Positions 49,585-63,258 of a stretch of DNA of 64,000 nt are shown in pieces. A program made the translations under genes and the position numbers. The stretch spans positions 13,654,790 through 13,718,789 of the forward strand of contig NC_052017.1 in NCBI RefSeq assembly GCF_015832195.1, given 5' to 3'. Positions within the stretch are counted from its first letter, which is position 1; the number at the start of each line of letters is the position of its first letter. The notes below the pieces were generated by a model that did not search any database, was not told the DNA's origin, and saw only the letters and a program-made list of their open reading frames with translations. Source of the stretch: Motacilla alba alba. Lineage: Eukaryota; Chordata; Aves; Passeriformes; Motacillidae.

Positions 49585-52500
49585 ATTTCAGTTTAACAAC
49601 AGCCTTAGCAGTGATGAGCATAAAATATAGCAGAGTGAAACAGAACAGCAGGGTGGCAGGAGCAGAAAAAAGCTACCTGGAAAATCTGAGATGTAGTCTG
49701 ACCACTGGTTCATGTTTCCTGACTTTAAAATGGGACAGGCAGGAATACGGACAGGCATATGCATCCAATCGGACTAGAGGAGACAGAGTCAAACTAATAA
49801 AATTAAGTTCGAAATGGAACAAATTGTAAAGATGTCACAGGGATAGAGCATTGTGAGTGCACTAAAAGAAACAAAGGACTGGAAAGGATGCTGTTTCTCC
49901 TCAGATGCAGCGATTGCAACCAAGAGCAGATTTAGTGACAAATGGCCAGAAGCAATAGCATCTTGTCCCTTTTTTCTACATGTTGTGGCCTGTGTGATAA
50001 TAGTTTATTCTTCTAAGTCACAGCAGCTCAGGCTTACATCCGTTCCTGTTCCAGGAAGGCAAAACATAAATGAATAATGAAGCTTTCCAGAAGCAGGGTG
50101 TCAGTGCAGATCTAGTTCTGAAAAGGATCCAGCTTGTTGGGGAAGTTACCTAACAATTCACTTAGGTTTGAATCCTTGATAATTCATAGTTTTGAGCTGA
50201 TAGTTTAACAACACATAGTTGTTTCTCCATGTGAAAATATTGGTGGGTACAGATCATTTCACACAAATGGGTTATTCTCCTTTGTTTGTCTTTTCTTTCC
50301 TGTGAAACACTTAACACAGTTCTTTGGGAAAATCTCAGCTATACGCTGTATTTGAATAGAAGGAAGGAATGTTGTGACAGCTAGCAGGGGCAGAGCAAGG
50401 TGCCTGGTGTGGTTTCACTATATGTTCTTCCTTTTCATTCTTCTGCAATATTCTGTACAAAGACAGCTGCTGCATATTGAATAGTGCATCTTGAGCATAT
50501 TAAATGTATCCTGCATATTCAACAATGAAAATAAATGTCAGATTCTCATATTATTATGTATTGTTCAATAAATTTGGCCCATTGTAAAATTTTTCTGTCA
50601 TGGTTTCTCTTTCTCTCTCCCACCATTTAGCAATTTATTTGGCTCCTTTCTTTCTAATATTAAGATATTACAATTATCCCAGTATTGTTCAAATAGAAAG
50701 AAGTCTTCTTGCAAAGTCCCCAGGTGAACTCTGAAATAAATGGAGTATAGTTGCTGTTGTCTGATATTTACTTGGATCTGAAACTTCATATAATTCACAC
50801 CATCACAGACTGGATTTTACAATCAGGAGGCTGAATCCACGGCTGGCACAACTCCACAGAACTCACTGGAGTTGAACTGCTTTATTGAATTGCCTTGTGA
50901 ACCTATGTATAGTAAGTGGATGTGCTGCAGTCCTTGGAGTAGAAATATCAATGCCTTTCAACATTGCACAAGTCTAACTACAGCTCCAAAGTCCTTTAAT
51001 TCCTCTAGGGGCATTATGTTAGTTTTATTAATGAGTGGGGAGGGTCTTTTCTCCAATATGCTTCATTAACCTATGTTGGTACAGAGGTTGTACTTTGAGT
51101 CTTTTTCAATTGTAAAATTGGAAGTATCTCTATGATGTAATCACTTTATAAGGGTATTTGAAACTGGAACTGTACTTCTGGGGATGAGATCACATCATAG
51201 GCATTGACCAGTGTGGTTATTTCATTGCTCAAAATACTTGGGGGAAATTGCTTCTGAGAATTACCTTGTTATTTTAAATGTGGTTCTGTGCTGCATATCC
51301 CACCCACCTCTAAGTCTGGCCTACAGCTTCTTGGACTGTCCTCCTTTCCTTCCACTCAGCCAACTTTAGCTGTAGCTGACACCTCTTTTTTGAATTTCTA
51401 GTTCCCAAAGGGAAACTGTTGCCCCATGGATCACTGTTTACAAGTATGTTCATCAGTCCACCCACCAAGGCCCCTTGTTTCAGGTCTGAACTTGAACTGA
51501 TGCTTATCTGTCATCACCATCTCCCACTCCTGCCTATTTCAGCCGTGCCTATACCAGGGAATTGTGCATCCACAATTGCTGATATTGTTTAATTGTGAGG
51601 TTGCTTTTGCCACCCATTCTTGCAAGTGGAAATCTGGATAGCAGCGTGGGACAGTGATGGCTGCCAGTGGGCAGAAGAGTCCAACAACTTTAAGGAGGAA
51701 GGATTTCTGCCTTGTCCACACAAGCTGTCACATGCCCCTTGCTATCCTGAGCTGTCTGACATATTAGCAGTGATGCAGCTGATTTGTAAATTCTAGAGGG
51801 TTTTATTACAATTTTCCTCTTCTGACTGGAAAATGATGGCCAGGACAGGGACTACCCTGTAAGTAACAACCAGTGCAGAGATAAGAACCAGGATCTCATT
51901 TCAGTTGTAGACTGCACCTGCTGATGAAGGACTGCCTTTTTTCCCTGCCTTCAGTATAATGTTAATCAAATGAGTACCAATAAAAACATGGTAACAAATA
52001 ATCCCACTTTTAAGTCTTAATTAAAATTACATTTCACCTTTGGGAGAAAGGTTATACCTTGATGTTGTTTATTCTGGCTTTTTCACACACACTTACTGTG
52101 TATTAAACTATTACTCCAGGTAATGACTATCCAGGAGTTGGTCGATTTCAGAAAACAAATTTTTCTTTAGGAGGAAGAAATCACAGCACAGTTTATAAAT
52201 ATATTCTGGAAATTTATTGCTAGCAGTAGCTAAAGCCAAATCATAAATTGAGCTGAAAATGTTCTGTTAAATGAAACAGTTTTTCAGAAAAATCCTTGCA
52301 TTGTTTATCTCTGCTCTTCCAGCTACCTGGATTTCTCTTTTATGTATCCTAGGAAGCACACACAAAAGATACACCAAAATAACAAGGTAAGCGAGTACTT
52401 AAAGTTACAGAGCTTTTAGATGGCTCGAATATATAGCCACAAACTTTGATTAATACCAACACAGCTAGCAGCACCCATTCTGCAAATGAGTAAGAAACAT

Positions 52501-55500
52501 ATTGTTACACGTGTCCATACCCCCCTAACTCCTCCACCTCAAGAGGGATACAGACTCTGAGAAGGTTACTCCATATGGAGGACTAGCTAATGAAAATAGT
52601 ACCTATCAGTCACTGATCCTTTGAAAAATACTCTTATCCTTGTGCAAGACATTTATTTGTTCATGTGGACTAGCAGCAAGTCTTTGTGTGTATGTTTCTT
52701 GGCTGGTCTGCTGCCATCTAAACCAAGTCTTACTCATTTATTCAACAATCTGTGCAAATTTAACATCATTCAGCTAATGATTTTCCTGCCAAATTCAGAG
52801 AGACATTGTATTTAACTACAAACCTCATTTTAATATCCAATTTAAAAGTCTAATCGAACCATCACTATTTTGCCTTTGATTTGTTGTATCTTTGTGTGTT
52901 GTCTTGGAGATTTTGATGTTACGTCCTTCCAGCTTTATTGATATTTATAACATGGACAGCATGTTTCTAGAGGCATAAAAGGGTGGAGAAGTGCTCTCTG
53001 ATGGGATACATTTCAGGTTACAAAAGGCCTAAGGAGGACACTTCACTTCTATAAGATGGAAATTCTCTATTAATGAAAATGTTAAAAGAAAACAAGCAAC
53101 TAAAACTGGAGTACGTGTGGCAATCATGTTCATGGAATTAGCCATGGAACTTCAGGTTCAAAAAAATGAATACAAACCCCAAAGCTAGTTCTTTGAAGAT
53201 CTGAGGAAAAATAAATATGTTAACATCTGCAAATAATCCCTTCTAGGAGGAAGAAAAATACATAGATTATTAATAAAAAAAAAAAAAGTTGAGTCAACAT
53301 ACATTTTAAATAAGGCAGTTTGACTGTAAAATATTGAAATGCCTCTTGTAAAACAGGTCTAGTCTTTAGTGGGTGCTGGGATGGGGTACTTGTTGGCAAA
53401 CTGCTGTAAAAGGACTGTAGGATCTAGTGCAGCACTTCCTAGATTCTGAAATCCAAAGCACAATCACCTCACATGTGCTATACCCCGTTTATAAACAAGA
53501 TGCTTCTGATGCTAGAAAAACCCCCAAGTTTTGTAAAATCTAATAAGAAAAGTTAAAGACAAGTACAGCAAAGAGTGATTTCTAGCAGTTTCATTACTTT
53601 CCAGTCTTGTAGCAGTAGTCACGGGAGAAAAACCAGAAAGATGTAAGCAGATTACTTCAGGAGGATTGAATTCTCTATAATTTATTACTGGGATGGCCCA
53701 AAAGCCACGTTTATCTCAGGAGCAAGGCATCCATTTTCTCATGCACAGATTGAGTGATGTTACTGCCATATTTTATTTCCAAATTAGAGGAAATGTCACT
53801 CAATGTTCATATTTAAAATGAGAAGGAAGAAAAGTGTTCCCTTCATTCAGTTTAAAGAGAAAAAAGAGAAGTTAAATCTGTTAAATATCCACTGACATTT
53901 GTATGAACTTAAAGCAAAGCATGCAGCACATCTTGGAGTAGCACAGATCACATATTGTATCAGGTCATCAATTTTTAGACTGAAATATTTTGATTTTCTG
54001 TGGGGTAAACAATTTCACTGGTTGGTTTATTATGCAGAAGACCCAGGGAAATCTTCTGGAGCTCGGGTGCAAAGATGACCCTACAGACCTACAGAAACAT
54101 CTCACAATAAGAACAAAGGTAGAGCAAGATAAACTGTATCTATATGTGCATACCTGCATATACAGAGGACTCAGCTTCCTGTGAGAAGCTCAGAAATCAT
54201 TCAGCCATCTGCTCTGCAGATCATACAGTCCAAATATAAATAATTTGGACAGCACATAAAGGAGATTTCTTTTGTTTTCTCTCCCACACATATTCAAAAC
54301 CAATCTTGAATTTGAGATCTTTCATTCAAAATTACAATCCAGCCTACAGTCCCTACTGGGAATTTACATAAAAGGAATTAAAGGGTTGCTATCTGCATGC
54401 ACTTCTGAGCAGCTGGTCTATATTTGATGGATATCTCTGTTCATGCCTCTATTATAGAAAGGGACAGTACAGAATAAGCTAACTGGCAGACACCTCTGAG
54501 GATCCTTTTCAAAGGTGAAATCAGCAGGAATTTTCACAGAGTTTCCTTTCTTCTCTGCCTGCATGGATAAGATCCTGCCATGCTTGAACCTGCTGTGCTT
54601 GTGGCTGCGCTGTCAGTGCTGGAATCTGCTGGGTGGTTTTGTAGGCGCTCAGGAGCACCCCAGGGAAACCAGGTTTCTCAGCCTGTGGCTGTTGTCCTGG
54701 CAGTAATGCAAGCTCCAGGTCCTTCAGAGCATTTGAGCTCTGTTTGGTTTTTAGGAAAGCATACTTGATTATGTTCTTGAAATCTTAACACTTCACTTTC
54801 AAATATTTTTCCCCACCAGCTGTTGTCCAATTCTGCAAAGTCCTGAGCACTGTCAGCTGTCACAGGGCTTTAGCTGGACAATTGCATCTTTGCAGTGCTC
54901 CTGCCATGTTTCACCACTGGAGCTTGAAGCTGAACAGTTTTGTCCAGATAGACTTATCCTTCCACAGCAAGGAAATAAAATATTCACAGTAGGTTATGTT
55001 AGCTGTCTGTCTGAGCTGCCTTCACACATCCAAAAAGCTGCCCTATTTTTCAAACAAGCCAGCAGCCTTCCTGAGTTTCATTACCTGTATCAATCTTAAC
55101 ACTATTTAAATAAAAAGGAAGAGCTTTAAAATGTGAGAGAACAAGCCTAGATATTTTCCCATGGGGCACCTCTGAGCACAATAGTATCTTCACTTCAACA
55201 TTTTTTCTGTGTCTCTTTCAAGCTAACCACATCCAGACTGTGGACATGCCAGGAAATGCCATTCTGGGACTAATTTACTGGTACTGAAAATGTTATTTCC
55301 AGAACTGTCACTTTCCAAGGGAATTTGAGTATCCACAAGTATTTCAGCTGTAAGGATCCATTTTCTGACATTTGGGATCCATCTGCACTTCAGTCCAGCT
55401 GGAACCAAACGGGCCTCATCCATCTGTAATCTCCCTGAAACTGTCCAGGACTGTCAAGGAAATTGCACTATGACCACACTGGAACCAGTGTTGGTGTTGG

Positions 55501-58500
55501 CTGGTACAGTTCAATGCTTTGTGTGGAATGAGATTTAAATGAGATCATTTCACTACCCTTTTGGTAAATTCTATTGGGAAACAGCTGGAGGCAATGATTT
55601 CATTGCCTTATTATTAGCTGTGCTATGGGACACAATAGAAACAGAAAATAATAGGGGTTGTGTCAGAATTTTATGTAAAGTTGTTCTCTCCTGCCCAGGC
55701 ATCAGCCCTGGGTCAACAAAATCCTTATCAGATCTGAATCCCAAGAGCTGGCTAAAAATGGAAGGACACATCAAATGGGGCTCCACAGAGGCTGGGTTAA
55801 CTTGTTTTTTCATTAACAGATGATGGAATAGAGATTATGCAAATGATAGAAACCCAAAAAGGATTTACTGCAGGGCAGCCCTTGAATACAAAACAATCTT
55901 GACAAGCTGGAGCCAGTCTGGGGGAAGTACTGGGTAGCACACCTGGGCAGAGCTAATCATCTGCATAAACACATCACCTACACCAGGCAGCTCGGAAGAG
56001 CAGGAGATTACAGTGAATCAGCATGGTAATTTAAATCAATAATCTCAATCTGTTGTCCCATGTTCTTCTTCTTTGCAGGGATCTACAAGCAAGCACAGCT
56101 GGAAAGACGGGTGAGGCTGATTTTCTGCTGCACAGAGCCAGTTTGGAATCAGCAACAGGTTTGCTAGTTTGAGGCCTTTTGAGAAGAATGGTGAGCAGAG
56201 GGAGATAGTCCAGAATAAATGAACAGAGAATGAACAGAGATTTAGAAAATCCAGCTGCTTGGATTGACTGAATGAACAGATGATATCTAGTGTGAACAAG
56301 GGATAGTGAAGAGGAAAAACAGTAATAGTCACCTAGGCATGTGAAATGCTAGTGCTGGGAGAAGTTAACATAGTCTTGTGTTTTAGGCATGAAGAAATAG
56401 GTTGAATTATTACATTGAAAAATGGGACTGGACATTGGGAAAAACTGTCAGATTGTACAGACAGTAAAGAAAAAGGCAGTGTGCAGAGGCAGTGAAACTT
56501 ACAGCTGTACAGATCTGTAAGAATTAGGGTAACAAACATCTTTCATATAGCTTTCAGACAGCACACATTTAGAACTGATCTTGCTTTGGGAATCTCCAAC
56601 TTTCTGATCCTTCCAAGCTGGAGTAAAATGGCCATGGTCTCAACAACATTCCTGAACAGCAGCTTTCTTTCAGTGAAACTGCAACCCACCAGTGCTCCTC
56701 CAAGTCCAGCCTGAAAACTGTTGAAAAGAAACAGAATATCTGAAATTAATTAAAATTTGATAAAGAGATTGATCTTCCAAGAAGGAAGAAACTGTAATTT
56801 GTGGGAACTGCCACTGTTATTTATTTAAGAGTTATGAGATAGCCTCTGTTGCTGCAGAGATAGGAGGGAAAAGTGGCATCTTCCTGTATTACACCTTCTA
56901 TTCCCCTACTTAACCAAGATCTACCTAATTTGCTGATTTTTTGAGCCTATAAAAATAATGAGATTGGCTAGACACTTTACAGAGACGACTTTCTTTAAGA
57001 GAAATATTTTATCTGCTAAGCCAAAACTCTCCTTTGCAATACAAAACCAGTAGTGGATTAGTGCTTGATCTCAGTCTTACTTGGGATGGGTCAGCTCAGC
57101 ATCTTCTAGGATGTGTTCTAGCTCTAAAGGTTATTCAAAGTGCATCCTGTAAGGAAAGTAAATTCCCTACTAAGTGAAGTAAAATAACACAGTCAAACAA
57201 ACAAAAAAACTTTACAGCAGTCTTCAAATACCTTCCTTAGGGTAGAAAGAAAAGGCCACATAAACTTGCCTTTCTGCATGGTCCTGAAAGTTAACCTCTC
57301 TTTGGTCAGGTGAAGGTGTGATCTGGTAAGTCAGGTAAACTGGAGCTACACTGCCATGAAGGCATTTGGACCAGGTGACAGTACATGCTGGTTTGAAGTA
57401 CACTGGGGACACTAACTGCATCTGCCTCCTTCAGATTTTAAAGAAAAATTCTGTTGTCATGCAAAGACGTTTAGTCAGGTTCTTATTTGGAAAATAATTA
57501 AGTGACAAATTTTACCTGGCACTGAAAGAGCAAGTACCTGAGGACGCTCCTCCCAAAAGAGGAAAATAATCCTAAACAAGTAATTCATGTCCCTTGTTAA
57601 ACAGTAGGGGTAATGAATGACAGTCAGGGCCTTACAAATGGGATCTGTAAGAGGAAATTATTCTTGTAATCCGCTGATGCTTCTCCTTTGGAGGATTGCT
57701 GATTTGCTTAGATTTGTCATTTGCATATTTCCAGCCCCTCAATGCTTCTGTGAATTGTGTCTCTGCCTCCTCTTTGCCAACAGCTGGCCATCCACCTCCC
57801 TCTAAGCTCTCTGAAAAAATTTGCCCTCCCACAAGTACACTGTTTTGTTTTTTGGATAGACAGTGATAAGTGTTGAGTGTAAAAGACTCTTTGATAATTT
57901 AATTCACTTTGCTGAATTATGATTCTGCATGCACCATTAGTTCAATCACAAACCAGCTACAATAAGAATTAGGTCTGTTTTGCAACATGAAGCAGACAAG
58001 GCTGTTCACTGGAGCAGTCAAGGGTGTTTAATGTTACATTTGTTGTTGACTTTGAAACCAAACACATGTGCACTGACGTAGAGCAATCTGAAAGTCCCAT
58101 GCAGATGTAACAGCAGTGGCATCTCGGGGATCCCAGGCTTGTGTTCAGAGATGGATGTGACAGAGGCAGCAATGCTGAGTGAGACTCTCACATAGTTGTG
58201 CCAGTGGTACCAGGCAGTAGCTGTAGGAAAAGTGTCTGCAACTTTGTAGGAAATCAGAGGACTCAAAGCTGAAAACTAGGAGCTTCCATCATGAATAGGG
58301 GTTGTCTGAGGAGCAGTGGATTTATAAACGAGAGCACTTTAGGAGGTGTGTCATCTCCATGCAGGCTTGAAAGTTTGAAAGAGGAAACTTGATGTCACTA
58401 GGTTACATTTAGTATTGAATTCTGATCAGCTTTCCCTGCTAATAACATTGACTTTGACCTTAGCAGGGCAATTTGTGACAGAGAGGTAATCTCAACTCCT

Positions 58501-59062
58501 CTCTCATCACTTCTTCCTCATCACTCTTTCACCGCACATTTTAACACTCACTCATGAGAGGTTGGCTGGGAAACCAGAACCAAACACCACCTAACTGTGG
58601 CTGAGTGCCAGCCTACAGCTACAGTCCAAAGCATATACTGCTTAAGAACCTCTCCAGTATTTATTTTGGAGAGCGTCATCACTTTTAAAATTAAGTAGTA
58701 AAGTATTTAGCATACCCTCTTCTACTTTCCTCTTGGAGCCAGAATTTTTACAGGAAGTCCCCAGTCAGAAAAGTGTTTTTGGCAGGGAAATTGCTTTTAA
58801 CCCGTGGTATGTTGTTCACTTATGCTATAAAGGTCTAGGCTGGTCAAGGGGAGAAGCCAACAGCTCTATCCTTGAACAGAGCTGTGTGACGTGGAGATGG
58901 GTGAGAATTCAGTGATGACAGCTCAAGAGTTGTCTCAGCACTCTCCTTATCACAGAAGTGGTGCAAAGCCATTTTGACACGTAGCAAAAGATGCCCCACT
59001 TGGTAATGTATGACAGCACTACAAAATGAAAATGTTTGCCATTTACATATGACTGGGGACAG
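49585..59062. other. Unique noncoding stretch
   Basis: No gene or clear mobile element was found. Small items are a 13-base A run (53275-53287) and a 12-base duplication AATGAACAGAGA near 56218-56241. A weak CR1-like tail near 51085-51140 is noted under rejections. Open frames are 96 codons or fewer. Confidence 0.65.
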
Positions 59063-59110
59063 TAAAAGGATTTTACAGTAGTAAAATAAAAGGATTTTAC
59101 AGTAGTAAAT
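59063..59110 (+). repeat. 24-bp tandem duplication
   Basis: TAAAAGGATTTTACAGTAGT plus AAAA occurs at 59063-59086 and again at 59087-59110, nearly perfect. It is a small recent slippage duplication. Confidence 0.88.
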
Positions 59111-60074
59111 TCTATGTCTTTTTTGTTTTGCCAATCAATAAAGCAGACAGAGCAAATTGCTTTTTGGATGTACATATTGAGAAGCAGGAATTTAATTTAT
59201 TGCTTGACATACCTTTTCTAAAATTAAATAAGAAAATATCTCACTACCTAAAGTCTAATGAGCTGGTAGATCCTTGTAATTTTCTACTTTTCCTGCGAAA
59301 CAGCTTATAGACTTCAGCTGCTTCATCCAGTACATTTGCAATATGCCATGCCCAAGGACAGGCTCCAAAATCTATATACATCCATACAAGAAATCCAGAT
59401 TAGGTCCCAACTATTAAACAAATTTTAATTGAACATATAGTTCAAGATAATCATCGGTTTCCTGTCAGAGGCTGTTGTAGCTTTCAGATCTCCCGTTGTT
59501 ATTTTCTAATATTTACATTACAATGGCAGCTCAAGGTCCCACCAGATGAGCGCTGCCTTGTGCTACCCTCTGCCCAGGTACACTCACCAGCAGGGCAGGC
59601 CCTGCCCCAAACAGTTTATTGCCAATGCCATTAACACAGAAGTTTCTTATTGACATGTTTTTGTATCCCAAGGTTCTGTTACTCTAAGGCAGCAATAAAC
59701 CTATGATTCCCATACTATTTATGAATTGGTTCATTACATTTCTTTTAAAATGCACTATAAATGTCTAAACTGCTATAAATACATCAGCATTGCTGCTTAT
59801 CTTGCTTGTTAAACTGGCAGCTTTGTAACCTCAAGACACTGCAGCTGTGTAATCTTTCACATCTATCTGGCACAAGAACCATGTTTTTTTTTCTCTCCCT
59901 GTTCCCATGTATGAAAAAGGTGCTTTGATACGCTGATTGTAAACAAACTACAATTGCTACTGATTGCAAATATATTGCCTTATCCATAGAAATTCTGGGC
60001 TATGAGAATAAGGCGAGAGAGGAATTTCTATAGCCATTTGGTATTCTGATATTCAATCTAAACTAGTTGTGTAA
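59111..60074. other. Short unique noncoding stretch
   Basis: Nothing recognised. A CTCF-like CCACCAGATGAGCGC near 59539 was rejected as imperfect. Confidence 0.6.
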
Positions 60075-60168
60075 CAAAAAAAAAAAACAAAAAAAACCCA
60101 AACCAAATCCCCCCCCAAAAAAAAAACCCCAAAAAACAACAACAACAACAAAAAACACCAAAAAAAGA
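60075..60168 (+). repeat. A/C-rich low-complexity tract
   Basis: Runs of A interrupted by CCC, a C8 run, and an (AAC)5 block at about 60135-60150. Nearly all A and C on the plus strand, this is strongly strand-asymmetric sequence. Open frames here give Lys/Pro/Thr repeats only. Confidence 0.92.
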
Positions 60169-61242
60169 AGCTGTTTTCAGCCAGGAATCAAAATCTCAGT
60201 CACGCTGAAACTCCATTGGCAAATCCTTGACAATGAGATGCTTCTTAAATATTCGAGTTTTTAAACACTGGTGTTTCCAAAGACAAAAAGTCTAATCTAC
60301 ATATCCTCTGATAATGCTGCATTTGTCGTATCTAGGAAGAGAGAGGACACAGTGGACAGCATACTCTGAATGAAGACAATTATAGTTTCTGTTACCTTTT
60401 TAAAGGAAATTTAAGGAAATGCTCGTGTTCTATGCTGGATTTAGGCTGTATGGCTGTGGTTATGAACAGCTGCATGGACTGGTGGCAGAAGTAATAGGAG
60501 TCCATTTTTACAGCTCAGTAGCTGTTTATTTTTTCTCTTCAGAAGTTTGGTTTTCACTTAAAACAACAAAAGCAAACCTCAATTCCTTTCAGTTATAAGG
60601 AATTTTATGAGTCAGAAAAGAGCCGTTGTAACTGGTCTGAGTAAGTGAGGAGTCACTCCAAACCCACACTGCCGTGACAGCAACACACCCAACACTGGAG
60701 TCTGGCTGGGGGAGTGCTCAGTACCTGGGGACACCCACCAAGCTGGCCTGAAAAACTGCCTCTCACAAGAACCTGTGCTGCTGGCTCCAAGTTACTACTG
60801 ATGCCTCAAAAACTTGAGAAGCTGCAGCCCTCTGTATCAGGCCAGCTTTCTGTCCAAGCCTAACACGATCAGGACAGATGTCAGCTGCACTGATTTTGGA
60901 GAGCAGCAGGGATGGTTACATACCACTGACAGCTGACCTCCTGGAAACTGAAGGCAGCACTGCCTTAGATCCTGTCCCCATGTGCAAGTCAAGCCTTGTG
61001 GGTGCCCCTTGAGGGGCAGCGAGGTAAAGGAGAGAAAATGGTAAAGAAAGAAGAATTTAATTCTGCAACATATTCCAGAGTTGACACTGGTTCTCACTGT
61101 CTGGTGTGTTTTGGGACTTTTCTGACTTTTCTTCTGAGATGTTTGATTTTCATCACCAAAGTTAACTCTGTAGGACACAGTGCACTTTGACACCTTTGTT
61201 TTAGAAACCCAAGCAGTATGTTCTTCTTCTGTCTGCTTTTAG
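60169..61242. other. Unique noncoding stretch
   Basis: No gene was recognised. A 118-codon minus-strand frame (60837-61193) has no domain signature. Confidence 0.6.
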
Positions 61243-61304
61243 CAAAAAAAACCCAAAAAAACAAAACAAAACAAAACAAAAACCCAAAACACCCAACAAA
61301 GAAA
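61243..61304 (+). repeat. A-rich tract with (ACAAA)n core
   Basis: AAAAAAAACCCAAAAAAACA leads into an ACAAA pentamer repeat (about 61261-61281) and then AACCCAAAACACCCAAC. It is the same compositional type as 60075-60168. Confidence 0.9.
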
Positions 61305-63235
61305 AAACCTTTTCTACAAAATCTGTACTTCATAAGTAACAAACAATGCTGTTTTTGCTGTGCTGAAATCAGGAGTTTGACTCTTTAAAGCCCCATTTTT
61401 TTTCTGTAAATTGAGTAAATAGGCTCATCTTCTTGCCTTATGTTAAAGTAAATTACATCCACTGATGACTTCATCCTGCTCTCTACCTTGCAAGGAGCTG
61501 GAAGAAAGCTTTGAAATGTGCCATGTGTTCATTCTGTAAGGAAGAGTGCACAGGACACCTGGCTGTTTGTGGACCAAGCAGAAAAAGGGTCAGTGTGCTG
61601 GGGAACACTGTGTCGATCTCCAGGAGTCAGAGGCCAACCCTGGCTCACATAGTAATGGCTTTTCTTCTTCACACAGAGTGGAAGAGGGAGGGAGGGAGAA
61701 TGTGAGAGGGAGCAGATGATGCCTGGATCTTGTCTGGGTATGGGATTATTCTGCAGACAGAATGTGACCTGAGCTTAGGAGTGCACCTGGACACTCAAAT
61801 TTGATAATAACTCCAGGGTTAATGCCCTTTTCTCTTCACACTGTGGTTTGGGTTTTATTCTTTTGGTGAAATAACCTGCCTGTGATTGCTTCAAGTTGGA
61901 CCCCTGTCCCTGAGAAGGCTAATCCATACATGGATGACTCTCCACATAAAGAGTCTCTCTTTAAAAAAGAAAAAGGAGAAGTTTATTGTGGCTAACTTGG
62001 ATCTTGGAATAGCAGGAGGCAATTTAATTGGAAGATGTAAGCTGCTAACTACTAATTTGCATGATTATAAGATTTTGTAATTGCCCTGTAAAAGTTAATT
62101 TGGCATAGGGTTCAGCGAAATTCAACAATGTTAGCATGATATTGATGTGTCTGTGAGATTTGCTGTAGCTGTTTGATATGTTCCCCACTGAAAGACCAAA
62201 GGAGAGATTTGAGGGGGTTATTTTTAAATATATACATGCACACACAGAGAGGTGAATCTCGTTGTAATGACCCCCATGGGGCCTGGATAAATGCATGTTG
62301 TATCAAGGAGTTCATTGCAGCAGGAGCTGGTAATTTGTTCCTTCAATATAATGAGGAAATATCTGGTTGGAACTGAACATCGATACTTAGTAATTTTTAT
62401 GAAGATTACCTCACTGATTAACATTTAACTTGCATTCTAAAAAGAGAAATGTTTAAAATCCAAAAATGTGCACTTATATGATAAATACAGCTTGCACAGA
62501 GGAAAGTGAGAAAAACCACCCAATTTTATACTTAGGTCAACCTTGTATTAGGGTTTGCTGGAATACACCTAATTAGGGAGGAAGAAGTATTTTGTTATTG
62601 GGCATGCATGAAGGGGAGTCTGAAGCAGGGCTTCCAAATGGCAATCCTAGTGCCATTTGACTCTGTGTGTGTGTACTATCTGCAAGAGCATCTCGCAGGC
62701 TGCAGTCTGTGAGAGATTTCCCCATCAGAGGTTCCAGGACAATGCTGCACGAGTGAGGAGCTGGGCTGTGGAGAGGGATTAGCTCCAGGCTCTGGTGTTG
62801 CAGGGTCTGGGGCTGGTGGGCAAGGTGGGTCTGTGTCACAGTCCCTGCTAGCCTCTGTGCCCCTGTGTCAGGACACATCCAAGGCAGAACATGGTGCTCT
62901 TGAAAAACTGAGAGAAATTCTGGATTTGCCACTTTCTTCCTTTTCCCTTCCCTATAAGCTGGCAGCTCACAGTGGGTCACTTCACTGCCTCAGAGGACTG
63001 TCAAGGGCAGAAATAAGATGAGAGAGGGAAGGTGTAGTAGGAGTTGTGCAAAAATACCAGATTCCTGTTTTATATCTACACCAGAAGAGAACAACCTATG
63101 CTTGACTGAGTTGGTAAGGTACACAAGCACATATCTCACTAAAAGCACAATAATGGAATTGCTGATCTTACATACTTAAATTAGTAACAGGTTGATGTGT
63201 TTCAGTGGACTGGGACCCAGTGTTACTGAAAAGAA
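61305..63235. other. Unique noncoding stretch
   Basis: No gene was found. A GGGA-type purine run lies at 61683-61700 and a short GT run near 62664-62675. The 135-codon minus frame (62573-62980) lacks family features. Confidence 0.65.
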
Positions 63236-63258
63236 ACACACACACACATACACACACC
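63236..63258 (+). repeat. Interrupted (CA)n microsatellite
   Basis: ACACACACACACATACACAC with one CATA interruption. An ordinary simple repeat. Confidence 0.9.

Noticed and set aside
51085..51140. CR1 3'-end remnant
   Set aside because: GTTGTACTTTGAGTCTTTTTC and CTCTATGATG are reminiscent of a CR1 tail, but too little matches to separate it from chance.
59539..59556. CTCF-like site CCACCAGATGAGCGC
   Set aside because: An extra base breaks the consensus core; no second site to suggest a boundary.
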